Shown: one piece after another, positions 1 through 8,186 of the stretch
Layout: every line of letters starts with the position of its first letter
Position numbering within the stretch: the first letter of the stretch is position 1
DNA from: Akkermansia sp.
Lineage (GTDB): Bacteria; Verrucomicrobiota; Verrucomicrobiia; Verrucomicrobiales; Akkermansiaceae
Reading direction: 5' to 3'
Assembly (NCBI GenBank): GCA_017504805.1
Contig: JAFVQN010000097.1
Span: 1-32,358 of the forward strand
Length of the DNA: 32,358 bases
The notes under the pieces: generated by a model
Database searches by the model: none
What the model was told of the DNA's origin: nothing
What the model saw: only the letters and a program-made list of their open reading frames with translations
Position numbers and translations under genes: made by a program

Positions 1-686
1 TCACCATCAACGAGGGCGAGTTCGTCTGCTTTGTCGGCCCCAGCGGCTGCGGCAAATCCACCCTGCTCAATATCATCGCAGGGCTGGAAAAACCGAACAG
101 CGGCATGGCGCTCATCGACGGTACCCCCATCACCGGCCCGGGACGCGACCGCATGGTCATGTTCCAGGAACACGCTCTCTTCCCCTGGCTGGATGTCATC
201 GGCAACGTGATGTTCGGGCTCAAGCAGAAACCCAACCTGACCGATAAGGAGCGACTGGAGGTGGCCAAGTACTACCTCTATCTCGTAAAGATGGACCGCT
301 TTGCCCACGCCAATATCCACGAACTGAGCGGGGGCATGCGCCAGCGTGTGGCCCTGGCCCGCTCCTTGGCACCGAACCCCAAGATTCTGCTCATGGACGA
401 GCCCTTCTCCGCGCTGGATGCCATGACCCGCGAGCGGCTCTACGGCGATATCCAGGACGTGTGGGAAAAGCGCCGCAAAACCATCGTGTTCGTGACGCAC
501 AACGTGCGCGAAGCCGTGTGCCTGGGCAGCCGCGTGATTCTCTTCTCCCCGCACCCGGGTCGCGTGCGCGAGGAATTCCCGGTCTACCTGGCCCGCCCGC
601 GCAATATCAACAACCACGACCTGGCCGACCTCTCGCAGAGTATCACCTCGGCGCTGAAGGGCTACACAGCCAACGAATCTGATTAA
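1..686 (+). CDS. ABC transporter ATP-binding protein, nitrate/sulfonate/taurine type (5' end cut off)
   Basis: This is the cytoplasmic ATPase of an ABC importer of the NrtD/SsuB/TauB group. The reading frame is open from the window edge (codons from base 3), so the start codon lies upstream. In order one sees the Walker A motif GPSGCGKST (bases about 39-65), a Q-loop in MVMFQEHALFPW, the signature ELSGGMRQRVALARSL, Walker B ILLMDEPFSALDA and the H-loop VFVTHN. All catalytic positions are intact. The permease gene begins 6 bases after the stop, so the two are surely co-transcribed. A substrate-binding protein gene is expected outside the window. The substrate cannot be read from the sequence; sulfonates, taurine, nitrate and thiamine precursors are all possible for this group. 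Confidence 0.95.
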   Translation, partial: TINEGEFVCFVGPSGCGKSTLLNIIAGLEKPNSGMALIDGTPITGPGRDRMVMFQEHALFPWLDVIGNVMFGLKQKPNLTDKERLEVAKYYLYLVKMDRFAHANIHELSGGMRQRVALARSLAPNPKILLMDEPFSALDAMTRERLYGDIQDVWEKRRKTIVFVTHNVREAVCLGSRVILFSPHPGRVREEFPVYLARPRNINNHDLADLSQSITSALKGYTANESD

Positions 687-692
687 GCCGTC

Positions 693-1484
693 ATGAAACG
701 CGTTATCATCACCATCATCTTCTTCCTGCTGCTCATTCTGGTGTGGGCGGCGCTCACCGGCGACCTGGCTGCTTTCGGGCTGGATTTCAGCCTGTGGTCA
801 CCCTATGTGCTGCCCCCGCCCAGCACCGTAGGTCACTACCTGTGGGATAACACCGTGAACGGCAAAATCCCGCTTTCCATGATTATCACCCTGCGCCGCC
901 TGCTCATCGGCTACATCATCGGCCTGGTGCTGGGGGTGCCGCTGGGCATGCTGGCCGCGCGTTTCCGCAGTGTGAATGACACCCTGGGCATGCTGGCCCT
1001 GGGCTTGCAGGCGCTGCCCAGTGTGTGCTGGGTGCCGCTGGCCTGTATCTGGTTCGGGCAGACGGAAGCAGCCTTGCTTTTCGTGGTCATCATGGGCACG
1101 CTGTGGAGTGTGCTGCTCTCCACCCAGAACGGCATGAAGAATGTGCCGCCCATCTATGCCCGCGCTGCGCGCACCATGGGTTCCAGCCCGCTGCACACAC
1201 TGGTGTTTGTAACCCTGCCGGCCTCGGCCCCCTTTGTGGTGAGCGGCATGAAGCAGGGCTGGGCCTTTGCCTGGCGCTCGCTCATGGCAGCAGAGATTTA
1301 TGTATCCGTGGTGTCCGGCTTCGGTATCGGCCAGTATCTGCACTATGGCCGCGAGCTGCAGCGCATGTACCAGGTCATCGGCATCATGTTCATCATCATT
1401 GCCGTGGGCCTGCTGGCGGATAAGATTCTGTTCTCACCCGTGGAATCCTGGCTGCACCGCCGCTGGGGAACGAATAAGGATTGA
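693..1484 (+). CDS. ABC transporter permease, SsuC/TauC/NrtB type
   Basis: This 263-residue inner-membrane permease pairs with the ATPase just upstream. It has an N-terminal membrane segment (about residues 5-25). A typical binding-protein-dependent transport domain follows, with further helices around residues 70-95, 100-120, 125-145, 185-215 and 225-245. The cytoplasmic coupling loop is visible in RAARTMGSSPLHTLVFVTLP, which matches the EAA-loop position. Length and topology are normal for the family. ATG at 693 lies 6 bases after the ATPase stop, so the operon is tight. The stop codon TGA lies inside the first unit of a heptanucleotide repeat array that runs into the next gene. The substrate is unknown. 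Confidence 0.94.
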   Translation: MKRVIITIIFFLLLILVWAALTGDLAAFGLDFSLWSPYVLPPPSTVGHYLWDNTVNGKIPLSMIITLRRLLIGYIIGLVLGVPLGMLAARFRSVNDTLGMLALGLQALPSVCWVPLACIWFGQTEAALLFVVIMGTLWSVLLSTQNGMKNVPPIYARAARTMGSSPLHTLVFVTLPASAPFVVSGMKQGWAFAWRSLMAAEIYVSVVSGFGIGQYLHYGRELQRMYQVIGIMFIIIAVGLLADKILFSPVESWLHRRWGTNKD

Positions 1485-1521
1485 CGATTGACGATTGACT
1501 ATTGACGATTGACTATTGTGG
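1480..1521 (+). repeat. Heptanucleotide tandem array, ATTGACG/ATTGACT
   Basis: Five head-to-tail 7-bp units (ATTGACG, ATTGACG, ATTGACT, ATTGACG, ATTGACT) span 1480-1514, and a degenerate sixth (ATTGTGG) runs to 1521. The array contains the stop codon of the permease and the first candidate start codons of the next gene. Each unit carries TTGAC, a -35-like sequence. The same heptamer family recurs in the opposite orientation near 5370-5401. Confidence 0.9.
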
Positions 1522-1523
1522 AT

Positions 1524-2903
1524 ATGATTCCGGAGTGGATTGAGGAATTGAAAGGTTTACTGGGCGATTGTGTGTGCACGGATGCTGCCACGCTGCAGGC
1601 TCACGCGGGTGATAAGTGGCATGCCGCTGCGCTGCCGCAGGCCGTGGTGCTGGCCACAGAGACGGAGCATGTGGCCGCTGCGCTGAAATTTGCGCACGTG
1701 CGGGGGATTCCCGTGACCCCGCGCGGTGCCGGTGTGGGCTATGTGGGCGGCTGTGTGCCGGTGCGGGGAGGCATCGTCATCTCCGTGGCCCGCATGACCC
1801 GCATTCTGGAGGTGAACCCGGCGGATGGCGTGGCCGTGGCCGAGGCCGGGGTGCTCACCGCTGATTTGCAGGCCGCCTGCGCGGAAGTGGGCTGGTTCTA
1901 CCCACCGGACCCGGCGTCACGCAAGGAATCCAGTATTGGCGGCAACATCGCCACCAACGCCGGTGGCCCCCGCTGCCTGAAATACGGCGTGACCCGAGCC
2001 TACGTGCTGGGGCTCACCGTGGTGCTGGCGGATGGCCGCGTGCTGCGCTGCGGAGGCCGCACTCACAAGAATAAGCAGGGCTTTGACCTGGTGGGGCTCT
2101 TCTGCGGCAGCGAAGGCATGCTCGGCATCGTGACCGAGGCCACGCTGCGCATCATTCCCGCGCCGCCCGCCCGCGCCGCCCTGCACGCCAGCTTCCCGCA
2201 GTTTGCCCTGGCCGCCGCCGCCGTGCAGAATACCCTGCAGGGCGGCCACCTGCCCTGCGCCATAGAAATCACGGATGCCTTCACCCTGGCCGCCGCACGC
2301 AATCACCTGGGGCCCAGCGCACTGCCCGCCGGAGCGAAGGGACACATCATCATCGAGATTGACGGGCAGGCCGATGCCGTGGCCACCGAGCTGGAAGCCA
2401 TAGCCGCCATTCTGCGAGAAACCGGCGCCACCGAGGTGGTCTATGCCCGCACCGAGCCCGAGGTGGAAGCCATCTGGCAGCTGCGCCGCGAGTTCTCCTA
2501 CAGCCTGAAAGCCACCGGGCTCACCAAACTGAACGAGGATATCGTCATCCCCCGCTCGCAACTGGTTGAGCTGGTAAGCTTCTGCGAGAGCATGCAGCAG
2601 GAAACCGGCATACCTGTGGCCTGTTTCGGTCACAGTGGGGACGGCAACATTCACACCAATATCATGGTACTCAAGGACGCCGAAGGCCGCGACATCCGCG
2701 AACCGGCCGACGCCCTGGTGAACCGCCTCTTCGACTGGGTCATGGCTCACGGCGGCAGCATCACCGGCGAACACGGCATCGGCCTGGCCAAAGCGCCCTG
2801 GTTTCCCCGGGCCATCGGCCCCGTTGCCCTGGATACCCACCGCGCCATCAAAGCAGCACTGGACCCCGCCGGCATCCTCAATCCCGGCAAAATGGGACTT
2901 TAA
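1524..2903 (+). CDS. FAD-linked oxidase, GlcD / D-lactate dehydrogenase-like
   Basis: This is a flavoprotein of the vanillyl-alcohol-oxidase fold, about 460 residues, the usual length for GlcD-type 2-hydroxyacid dehydrogenases. The N-terminal FAD-binding domain shows PRGAGVGYVGGCVP and GGNIATNAGG. The C-terminal FAD-oxidase domain shows FGHSGDGNIHTN, GEHGIGLAK and the terminal DPAGILNPGKM. It probably oxidises glycolate, D-lactate or a related hydroxyacid; the exact substrate is not visible. No GlcE/GlcF partner lies next to it. The start is uncertain: TTG 1509, GTG 1518 and ATG 1524 are all in frame, none has a Shine-Dalgarno, and the upstream sequence is the heptamer array. I chose the ATG. 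Confidence 0.93.
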   Translation: MIPEWIEELKGLLGDCVCTDAATLQAHAGDKWHAAALPQAVVLATETEHVAAALKFAHVRGIPVTPRGAGVGYVGGCVPVRGGIVISVARMTRILEVNPADGVAVAEAGVLTADLQAACAEVGWFYPPDPASRKESSIGGNIATNAGGPRCLKYGVTRAYVLGLTVVLADGRVLRCGGRTHKNKQGFDLVGLFCGSEGMLGIVTEATLRIIPAPPARAALHASFPQFALAAAAVQNTLQGGHLPCAIEITDAFTLAAARNHLGPSALPAGAKGHIIIEIDGQADAVATELEAIAAILRETGATEVVYARTEPEVEAIWQLRREFSYSLKATGLTKLNEDIVIPRSQLVELVSFCESMQQETGIPVACFGHSGDGNIHTNIMVLKDAEGRDIREPADALVNRLFDWVMAHGGSITGEHGIGLAKAPWFPRAIGPVALDTHRAIKAALDPAGILNPGKMGL

Positions 2904-2953
2904 GCCTGTAGCCTCATCTCCGTACAGACTGAGCAAAAGCTTCCGTTTTGAGC

Positions 2954-2981
2954 TTGACCAAGCAGAATAATCTGTTAGGAT
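2954..2981 (+). promoter_or_regulatory. Promoter of first GH20 gene, leaderless type
   Basis: TTGACC (2954-2959), a 16-bp spacer and TAGGAT (2976-2981). The -10 box ends 8 bases before ATG 2990, so transcription should start at or next to the start codon. This supports 2990 over the in-frame upstream start at 2948, which lies before the promoter. Confidence 0.65.
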
Positions 2982-2989
2982 GTCAGAAT

Positions 2990-5212
2990 ATGAGACTGAG
3001 TACCGTTCTCTCACTGGCCATCTTCTCCCTTACCACGCTGACTGCGCAGGATTTGCAGCAGATTGCCGATTCGCTGAATGTCAAATCCCCTGCCGCAAAG
3101 GCTAAGAAGCTCACCATTCCCCGAGTCAAGGGGGCTGAGGTGAAATTTCTGGCTGCAGATTATGAGCAGATTATCAACAGCAAAGGAAAAATCACCCGTC
3201 CGCTGACAGATACTCCCGTGCGCGTGAGCTTCACCGTCAGCAAGGGGGGGAAGACCGTGACGAGCCGGGATTACGAACTCACCATCAAAGGCACGAGCAA
3301 GAGCAAGGTGGGAACCAATCCCAAACCTCAGATTATCCCGGACCTGCTCAGCTGGAATGGAGGCAAGGGCAGCTACCTGCTTCCGAAAGAACTGCTCATT
3401 TACGGCAAAACCGCCTTCATCCGGGAGTTTGTGCGTGAGCTCAACGCCATGCTGCCCGAGGGCTACACCGCCACTCTCACCGAAAAAGCAAAGGAGGCGC
3501 ACATTTCCTTCACTCAGCAGAAAGGCTACGCCCCGGAAGCCTACCTGCTGGACATTGATGCCGACAAGGGGGTCCGCGTAACAGGCAGTGACACCAGCGG
3601 TCTCTACTGGGGCACACGCACCATTCTGCAGATGCTGGCACAGGAAAAAACCGCCCTTCCCTGCGGCACCGCACAGGACATGCCCCGCTACCAGCTTCGC
3701 GGATTCATGCTGGACGCAGGCCGCCTGCCCATCCCCATGAGCTACATTGAAAATGTAGTGCGGCTCATGAGCTGGTACAAGATGAACGACCTCCAGCTGC
3801 ATCTCAATGATAACTTCATCTTTCACGAACACTATGTGGATGCCGGCGAGGACCCATTCCTGAAATCATACTCCGCCTTCCGCATGGAAAGCGAGGTGAA
3901 AGGAGAAAACGGCACCACGCTCACGGCTCAGGATTTATACTACACGAAGCACCAGTTCCGCAAGCTGGTAGATTTTGCGAAAGCCCGCGGGGTGAACATT
4001 GTGCCGGAATTCGACGCCCCAGGTCATGCCCTCTCCTTCACCCGCGTGCGCCCGGACCTTATTTACCAGGGGCCCATGAATCACGCCAAGCGTCGCTGTG
4101 AAATGCTGGATGCCGCCAATCCGGAAACACTCAGCTTCATCAGCAAGGTATGGGATGAATACCTGCAAGGCAACTCGCCGGCTTTCGGGAATTGCAGCAC
4201 CGTCCATATCGGAGCAGATGAATTCTTCGGAGCTGCGGAAGATTACCGGAAATTTGCAGATAGTCTGCTGGGACACATCCAGCAGCGTGGCCATACCCCT
4301 CGCATCTGGGGCAGCCTGAACGCCAAGAAAGGCAGTACCCCGGTCCGGGCAAAAGGAGTGCAGATGAATCTCTGGAGCAGAGACTGGGCTCGCGCCTGGG
4401 ACAGCGTAAACCAGGGCTACGATGTCATCAACACCCATGACGGAGCCCTCTACATCGTACCCTTTGCCGGTTACTACCGCGCCGACACCCGGCAGAAACA
4501 CCTGTACGAAAACTGGATTCCCAACCGCATTGCCAATGAAACCCTGCCGGCCGGACATCCGCAGCTGCTGGGTGCGACCTTCGCCATCTGGAATGATGAA
4601 ATTGACCGACTGCACCGCGGCTACGGCGCCTGCGACCTCTGGGGAACCATCTGCAGCATGGTGGACGTACTCTCTCAGAAGATGTGGGGCCAGCCCATCG
4701 CGCCCCGTAGTTTTGAAGAGCACAAGGAACTCGCCGCCCGGCTCAGCGCCATTCCCTACTGCAACCCTCTGCACAAAAACAACGAGCAATTCAGCATCAC
4801 CCCCGGGCTCACCCCCATGCGCCTCGGCAGGGGCTCCAAGGGGCCGGACTATCACCTGACGATGGAGTTGCTCATGCCTCAGGCTCCCGTGCCGGGTGAG
4901 GAGCAGGAATTGCTCGGCTCCAGCGAAGGCCAGCTCCTGATTGCCGGTAAGGACGGCCGCATCACCCTGCGCCGCAGCGACACCATTGAGTTTACCTACA
5001 ACGCCAGCCTGCCCGTCGGCAAGCGCGTCAGGCTCGAGCTCATCGGCAAAATGGGTAAGACCGAACTGCTCATTGATGGCGTATCTGCTGGAGAACCGGA
5101 AAATGTGCGTTTCCCGCTGCGCAAAGAAGGGCGCATGAGCACATTTGTGCTACCGCTCGAATATCTGGGCGGCTCGTTCACAGGCAAAGTGTTCAGCATG
5201 GAAGTGAAATAA
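2990..5212 (+). CDS. Beta-N-acetylhexosaminidase, GH20, secreted (paralogue 1)
   Basis: This 740-residue glycoside hydrolase should remove terminal GlcNAc/GalNAc from glycans such as mucin O-glycans. A signal peptide (MRLSTVLSLAIFSLTTLTAQ) begins at ATG 2990; starting at 2948 would bury it behind 14 polar residues. A short N-terminal module of about 130 residues is followed by a GH20b-like domain and the catalytic barrel, opening with RGFMLDAGRLPIP and WYKMNDLQLHLND. The catalytic pair is D410-E411 in HIGADE; acid/base Glu and the preceding Asp are both present, as substrate-assisted catalysis requires. The last 130 or so residues look like a jelly-roll accessory domain. The next gene is a close paralogue of the same length and domain order, so a local duplication is likely. 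Confidence 0.95.
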   Translation: MRLSTVLSLAIFSLTTLTAQDLQQIADSLNVKSPAAKAKKLTIPRVKGAEVKFLAADYEQIINSKGKITRPLTDTPVRVSFTVSKGGKTVTSRDYELTIKGTSKSKVGTNPKPQIIPDLLSWNGGKGSYLLPKELLIYGKTAFIREFVRELNAMLPEGYTATLTEKAKEAHISFTQQKGYAPEAYLLDIDADKGVRVTGSDTSGLYWGTRTILQMLAQEKTALPCGTAQDMPRYQLRGFMLDAGRLPIPMSYIENVVRLMSWYKMNDLQLHLNDNFIFHEHYVDAGEDPFLKSYSAFRMESEVKGENGTTLTAQDLYYTKHQFRKLVDFAKARGVNIVPEFDAPGHALSFTRVRPDLIYQGPMNHAKRRCEMLDAANPETLSFISKVWDEYLQGNSPAFGNCSTVHIGADEFFGAAEDYRKFADSLLGHIQQRGHTPRIWGSLNAKKGSTPVRAKGVQMNLWSRDWARAWDSVNQGYDVINTHDGALYIVPFAGYYRADTRQKHLYENWIPNRIANETLPAGHPQLLGATFAIWNDEIDRLHRGYGACDLWGTICSMVDVLSQKMWGQPIAPRSFEEHKELAARLSAIPYCNPLHKNNEQFSITPGLTPMRLGRGSKGPDYHLTMELLMPQAPVPGEEQELLGSSEGQLLIAGKDGRITLRRSDTIEFTYNASLPVGKRVRLELIGKMGKTELLIDGVSAGEPENVRFPLRKEGRMSTFVLPLEYLGGSFTGKVFSMEVK

Positions 5213-5370
5213 GCCTGCTGCACATGTATCCCAAAGATTATGGAAAAATAGCCCTGAACGATATAAGGGCAATGTGTTCTGTGAGAAAATGCGTAGTAGG
5301 GTATCTCCCGCCTCGCCATCGGCAGTAAGCATGAATTTGTGGTTCTATCGGCATAAGCCGCTAACTTTCA

Positions 5371-5401
5371 ATTTGTCAATCGTAAATTGTCAATTGTGAA
5401 T
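5371..5401 (-). repeat. Second heptamer array, reverse orientation
   Basis: Read on the minus strand this stretch is ATTCACA, ATTGACA, ATTTACG, ATTGACA, AAT. These are degenerate units of the same ATTGACN heptamer found at 1480-1521. It lies in the 284-bp gap between the two GH20 genes. Confidence 0.7.
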
Positions 5402-5402
5402 C

Positions 5403-5430
5403 CACGTATCCCAAATCTTTGGGACACGTG
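5403..5430. terminator. 28-bp near-perfect inverted repeat, possible terminator or operator
   Basis: CACGTATCCCAAA (5403-5415) and TTTGGGACACGTG (5418-5430) form a 13-bp stem with one mismatch and a 2-bp centre. No U-run follows, so it is not a classic intrinsic terminator. It lies 32 bp upstream of the -35 box of the second GH20 gene and could be an operator. A related half-site (CATGTATCCCAAAGAT) occurs near 5223-5238, just after the first GH20 gene. Confidence 0.45.
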
Positions 5431-5461
5431 TGAGCCTGCTGACACACCGGTTATTTTGAGC

Positions 5462-5489
5462 TTGCAATCATCCCCCCGTATGCTAACAT
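5462..5489 (+). promoter_or_regulatory. Promoter of second GH20 gene, leaderless type
   Basis: TTGCAA (5462-5467), a 16-bp spacer and TAACAT (5484-5489). The -10 box ends 7 bases before ATG 5497. There is no room for a Shine-Dalgarno in the predicted transcript. Confidence 0.65.
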
Positions 5490-5496
5490 TACCGAC

Positions 5497-7773
5497 ATGA
5501 GAAAGACCACCTTCATGATGATGGCCGCTCTCTCCTTAGCCCCGCTGATGGCAGAGAATCTACAGGAAATTGCAAATAACCTCCCGGTGCAGCCCCGCAC
5601 CAGCGGACAAAAGCTGGAAATTCCCGCCGTACCCGGAGCTGCGGTTCGCCTGCTTGGTGCCGACTACGAGCAGATTATCCGCCCGGATGGCAGCGTGGTG
5701 ACACCGCTCACCGACACGGCGGTCAAGATCAGCTTCGTGGTCAGCAAGGATGGAGAAGAAGCCGTTTCCCGCGATTACGATGTAACGGTCCCCGGCATGC
5801 AGACTCCTGCGGAAGGCGCCAATCCGGCACCGCTGGTGATTCCCGCCCTGCTGAACTGGGCCGGGGGCACCGGCGAATACAAGCTGGGAACCTCGGTGCG
5901 CGTGGCGGCCGATGTGCCGTTCGCAGCAGAGTTTGCCACCGAGCTGGAGCAGATGCTGCAGTGCAAGGTGGAGCTGGTACCCGCCGGCGAACAGGCAGAC
6001 ATCCGCCTGGGAATCACCAACAATGCCACACTCGGCAAGGAAGGTTACACGCTCGAAATTACCGATAAGGGCATTGCAGCCGGCGCAGCCACTGAAACCG
6101 GCCTGTACTGGGCCACCCGCTCCGTGCTGCAGATGCTGCAGAAAGGCAACGGCGCCGCACCTTGCGGCAAAGCACTGGACATTCCCCGCTACCAGGTGCG
6201 CAGCTTCCTTTTCGACGTAGGCCGCCTGCCCATTCCCATGAGCTATGTGAAGGACGTGGTGAAATACATGGCCTGGTACAAGATGAATGACCTGCACATT
6301 CACCTGAACGACAATTACATCTTCCACGAAGAGTACGTTGACAAAGGAGAAAATCCCTTTGAAAAATCATACGCCGCTTTCCGTCTGGAGTCAGACATGG
6401 TAGGCGCCGATGGCACACGCCTGACCGCCCATGACCTCTCCTACACCAAGGACGAGTTCCGCCAGTTCATCGCCTTTGCCAAAGCTCATGGTGTGAATAT
6501 CGTGCCGGAATTCGATACCCCCGCCCACGCACTCTCCTTCACCCGCGTGCGCCCCGACCTCATCTACAAGAGCAAGAACAAGCGCGGCTGTGAAATGCTG
6601 GATGCCAGCAACCCCGAAACCCTGAAATTCGTAGAAACGGTGTTCGATGAATACCTGCTGCCGCAGAACGGTCGGAAGCCCGTATTCGACGGTTGCGATG
6701 TGGTGCATGTCGGAGCCGACGAGTTCCACGGCAATGCCGAACACTACCGCGCATACGCCGATGGGATCCTGAAGATGGTACAGGGCAAGGGCTACACCCC
6801 GCGCATCTGGGGCAGCCTGAACACCAAGAAAGGCAACACCCCGGTGCATTCCAAGGGCGTGCAGATGAACCTCTGGAACGGAGGCTGGGCCAAGGCCTGG
6901 GATTCCATCAACCAGGGGTTCGACGTCATCAACACGAATGACGGAGCGCTCTACATCGTCCCCTTTGCTCCCTACTACCGCATGGACGCCCGCCACGGCT
7001 GGGTTCACGAGCATTGGAAGGTCAATGACATCGCAGGCGAAGTGGTGCCCACCGGCCACCCGCAGCTGCTGGGTGCCGCCTTCGGTATCTGGAATGATAT
7101 GATTGACCGCCGCTATGTGGGCTACGGAGCCTACGATATCTGGCACATGATTACCAACTCCGTGGAGGTACTGGCCGGTAAGATGTGGGGCAGTGATGCC
7201 ACAACCACCAAATATGCCGAGCACAAGGAACTCATCAAATCCATCAACAAGGTACCGGGTGTGAACCCCTATGCCCTGTGGGAGAACGGCAACACCTTCT
7301 CCTGCGCCCCGGCCTCTCTGCCGTACGCTATCGGCAAGCCCTGCATGGGCCCGGATTATGAGCTGACCATGGAGCTCACCCTCAAGGAAGCCCCCGTCCC
7401 CGGCCAGGAGCAGGTGCTGCTCAAGGGCGATTCCGGAGTGCTCTACGCCGCGCTGAGCGATGGCACCATCGGCTTCCGCCGCAGCGACAGCATGGAATTC
7501 TCCTTCAACTGCAAGTTGCCCGTGGGTGAGAAGGTCACGCTGAAACTCATCGGCAAGCCCGGCAGCACCCAGCTCTTCCTGAACGGCCAGCCGGCCGGCC
7601 AGTGTACGCTCACCCGATTCCACCGCAACCCCGAGGGGCTCATCAACACCTTCGTGCTGCCGCTGGAAACGCTCGGCAGCAGCTTCAAGGGTGAAATCTA
7701 CTCCCTGGAGGTGAAGCACACCGCCCCCGCCGGTCCCACGGTTGACCCGAACCTCCTGCCCAAAAAGAAGTAA
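5497..7773 (+). CDS. Beta-N-acetylhexosaminidase, GH20, secreted (paralogue 2)
   Basis: This 758-residue enzyme has the same architecture as the gene before it: signal peptide (MRKTTFMMMAALSLAPLMA), N-terminal module, GH20b-like domain, catalytic barrel and C-terminal jelly-roll-like region. It adds a short proline/lysine-rich tail ending LLPKKK. The catalytic pair is D408-E409 in HVGADE. Shared blocks such as FDVGRLPIPMSYV, GVQMNLW and GHPQLLGA show that the two are paralogues; they have diverged too far for a recent duplication and may prefer different linkages or sugars. The gene has its own promoter. The small Sel1/TPR gene follows with a one-base stop/start overlap, so it is translationally coupled. 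Confidence 0.95.
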   Translation: MRKTTFMMMAALSLAPLMAENLQEIANNLPVQPRTSGQKLEIPAVPGAAVRLLGADYEQIIRPDGSVVTPLTDTAVKISFVVSKDGEEAVSRDYDVTVPGMQTPAEGANPAPLVIPALLNWAGGTGEYKLGTSVRVAADVPFAAEFATELEQMLQCKVELVPAGEQADIRLGITNNATLGKEGYTLEITDKGIAAGAATETGLYWATRSVLQMLQKGNGAAPCGKALDIPRYQVRSFLFDVGRLPIPMSYVKDVVKYMAWYKMNDLHIHLNDNYIFHEEYVDKGENPFEKSYAAFRLESDMVGADGTRLTAHDLSYTKDEFRQFIAFAKAHGVNIVPEFDTPAHALSFTRVRPDLIYKSKNKRGCEMLDASNPETLKFVETVFDEYLLPQNGRKPVFDGCDVVHVGADEFHGNAEHYRAYADGILKMVQGKGYTPRIWGSLNTKKGNTPVHSKGVQMNLWNGGWAKAWDSINQGFDVINTNDGALYIVPFAPYYRMDARHGWVHEHWKVNDIAGEVVPTGHPQLLGAAFGIWNDMIDRRYVGYGAYDIWHMITNSVEVLAGKMWGSDATTTKYAEHKELIKSINKVPGVNPYALWENGNTFSCAPASLPYAIGKPCMGPDYELTMELTLKEAPVPGQEQVLLKGDSGVLYAALSDGTIGFRRSDSMEFSFNCKLPVGEKVTLKLIGKPGSTQLFLNGQPAGQCTLTRFHRNPEGLINTFVLPLETLGSSFKGEIYSLEVKHTAPAGPTVDPNLLPKKK

Positions 7774-8117
7774 TGAACCCGCAGCAGGAATACGAAGCCG
7801 GAGCAGCCGCGTTCAAGGCTGGTAACGCCAAGGAAGGCGCCGAGCATCTGCGCAACGCAGCCTTTGCCGGGCATGCCGAAGCGCAGAACCAGCTCGCGCG
7901 CGTGTACTTTGCCCAGCTGAAAACCCGGCAGGACCTCATTTCCCTGGAATCCGCCGCCCAGGGTGGCGACCATGTGGCCCTCTTTGTACTCTCCATGTGC
8001 CTCATCGAAGGCCGCCTCATGGAAAAGGACACAGACAAAGCCCTCGTGGCCCTGAAACATGCCGCCGCCATGGGCAACGCCATGGCCGAATCCATGCTCG
8101 CCCAGGCTCAGGGGTAG
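7773..8117 (+). CDS. Small Sel1/TPR-repeat protein
   Basis: This 114-residue protein has no signal peptide or membrane segment. It consists of roughly three Sel1-like (alpha/alpha) repeats: GAAAFKAGNAKEGAEHLRNA, then AGHAEAQNQLARVYFA, then MEKDTDKALVALKHAA followed by MGNAMAESMLAQAQ. Such repeats mediate protein-protein contacts; no specific role is visible. ATG 7773 overlaps the last base of the GH20 stop (TAATG), implying translational coupling although the upstream protein is exported and this one seems cytoplasmic. A hairpin follows before the convergent dciA-like gene. Confidence 0.82.
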   Translation: MNPQQEYEAGAAAFKAGNAKEGAEHLRNAAFAGHAEAQNQLARVYFAQLKTRQDLISLESAAQGGDHVALFVLSMCLIEGRLMEKDTDKALVALKHAAAMGNAMAESMLAQAQG

Positions 8118-8142
8118 GATTCCCGCACTTTCCCACCATATT

Positions 8143-8186
8143 AACCCGCTGCTCCGGCGCATCCGTGAGTGGCGGGTTCTTTCTTA
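8143..8186 (+). terminator. Likely terminator of the GH20 / Sel1 unit
   Basis: AACCCGC (8143-8149) pairs with GCGGGTT (8172-8178) and is followed by the pyrimidine-rich tail CTTTCTTA. The loop is 22 bases. It lies between convergent genes. Confidence 0.5.

Noticed and set aside
1509..1514. TTGACT in the heptamer array as a functional -35 box for the FAD oxidase
   Set aside because: The only -10-like sequence nearby (TATGAT, 1523-1528) is 8 or 15 bp from the array's TTGAC units and overlaps the start codon, so the geometry is poor.
1480..1521. Short repeats considered as a CRISPR array
   Set aside because: Units are only 7 bp and directly tandem with no spacers; no cas genes occur in the window.
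1917..3014. A 365-codon minus-strand frame across the FAD oxidase and the GH20 promoter
   Set aside because: It is glycine/alanine-rich and without motifs; the plus strand carries conserved FAD-oxidase signatures.
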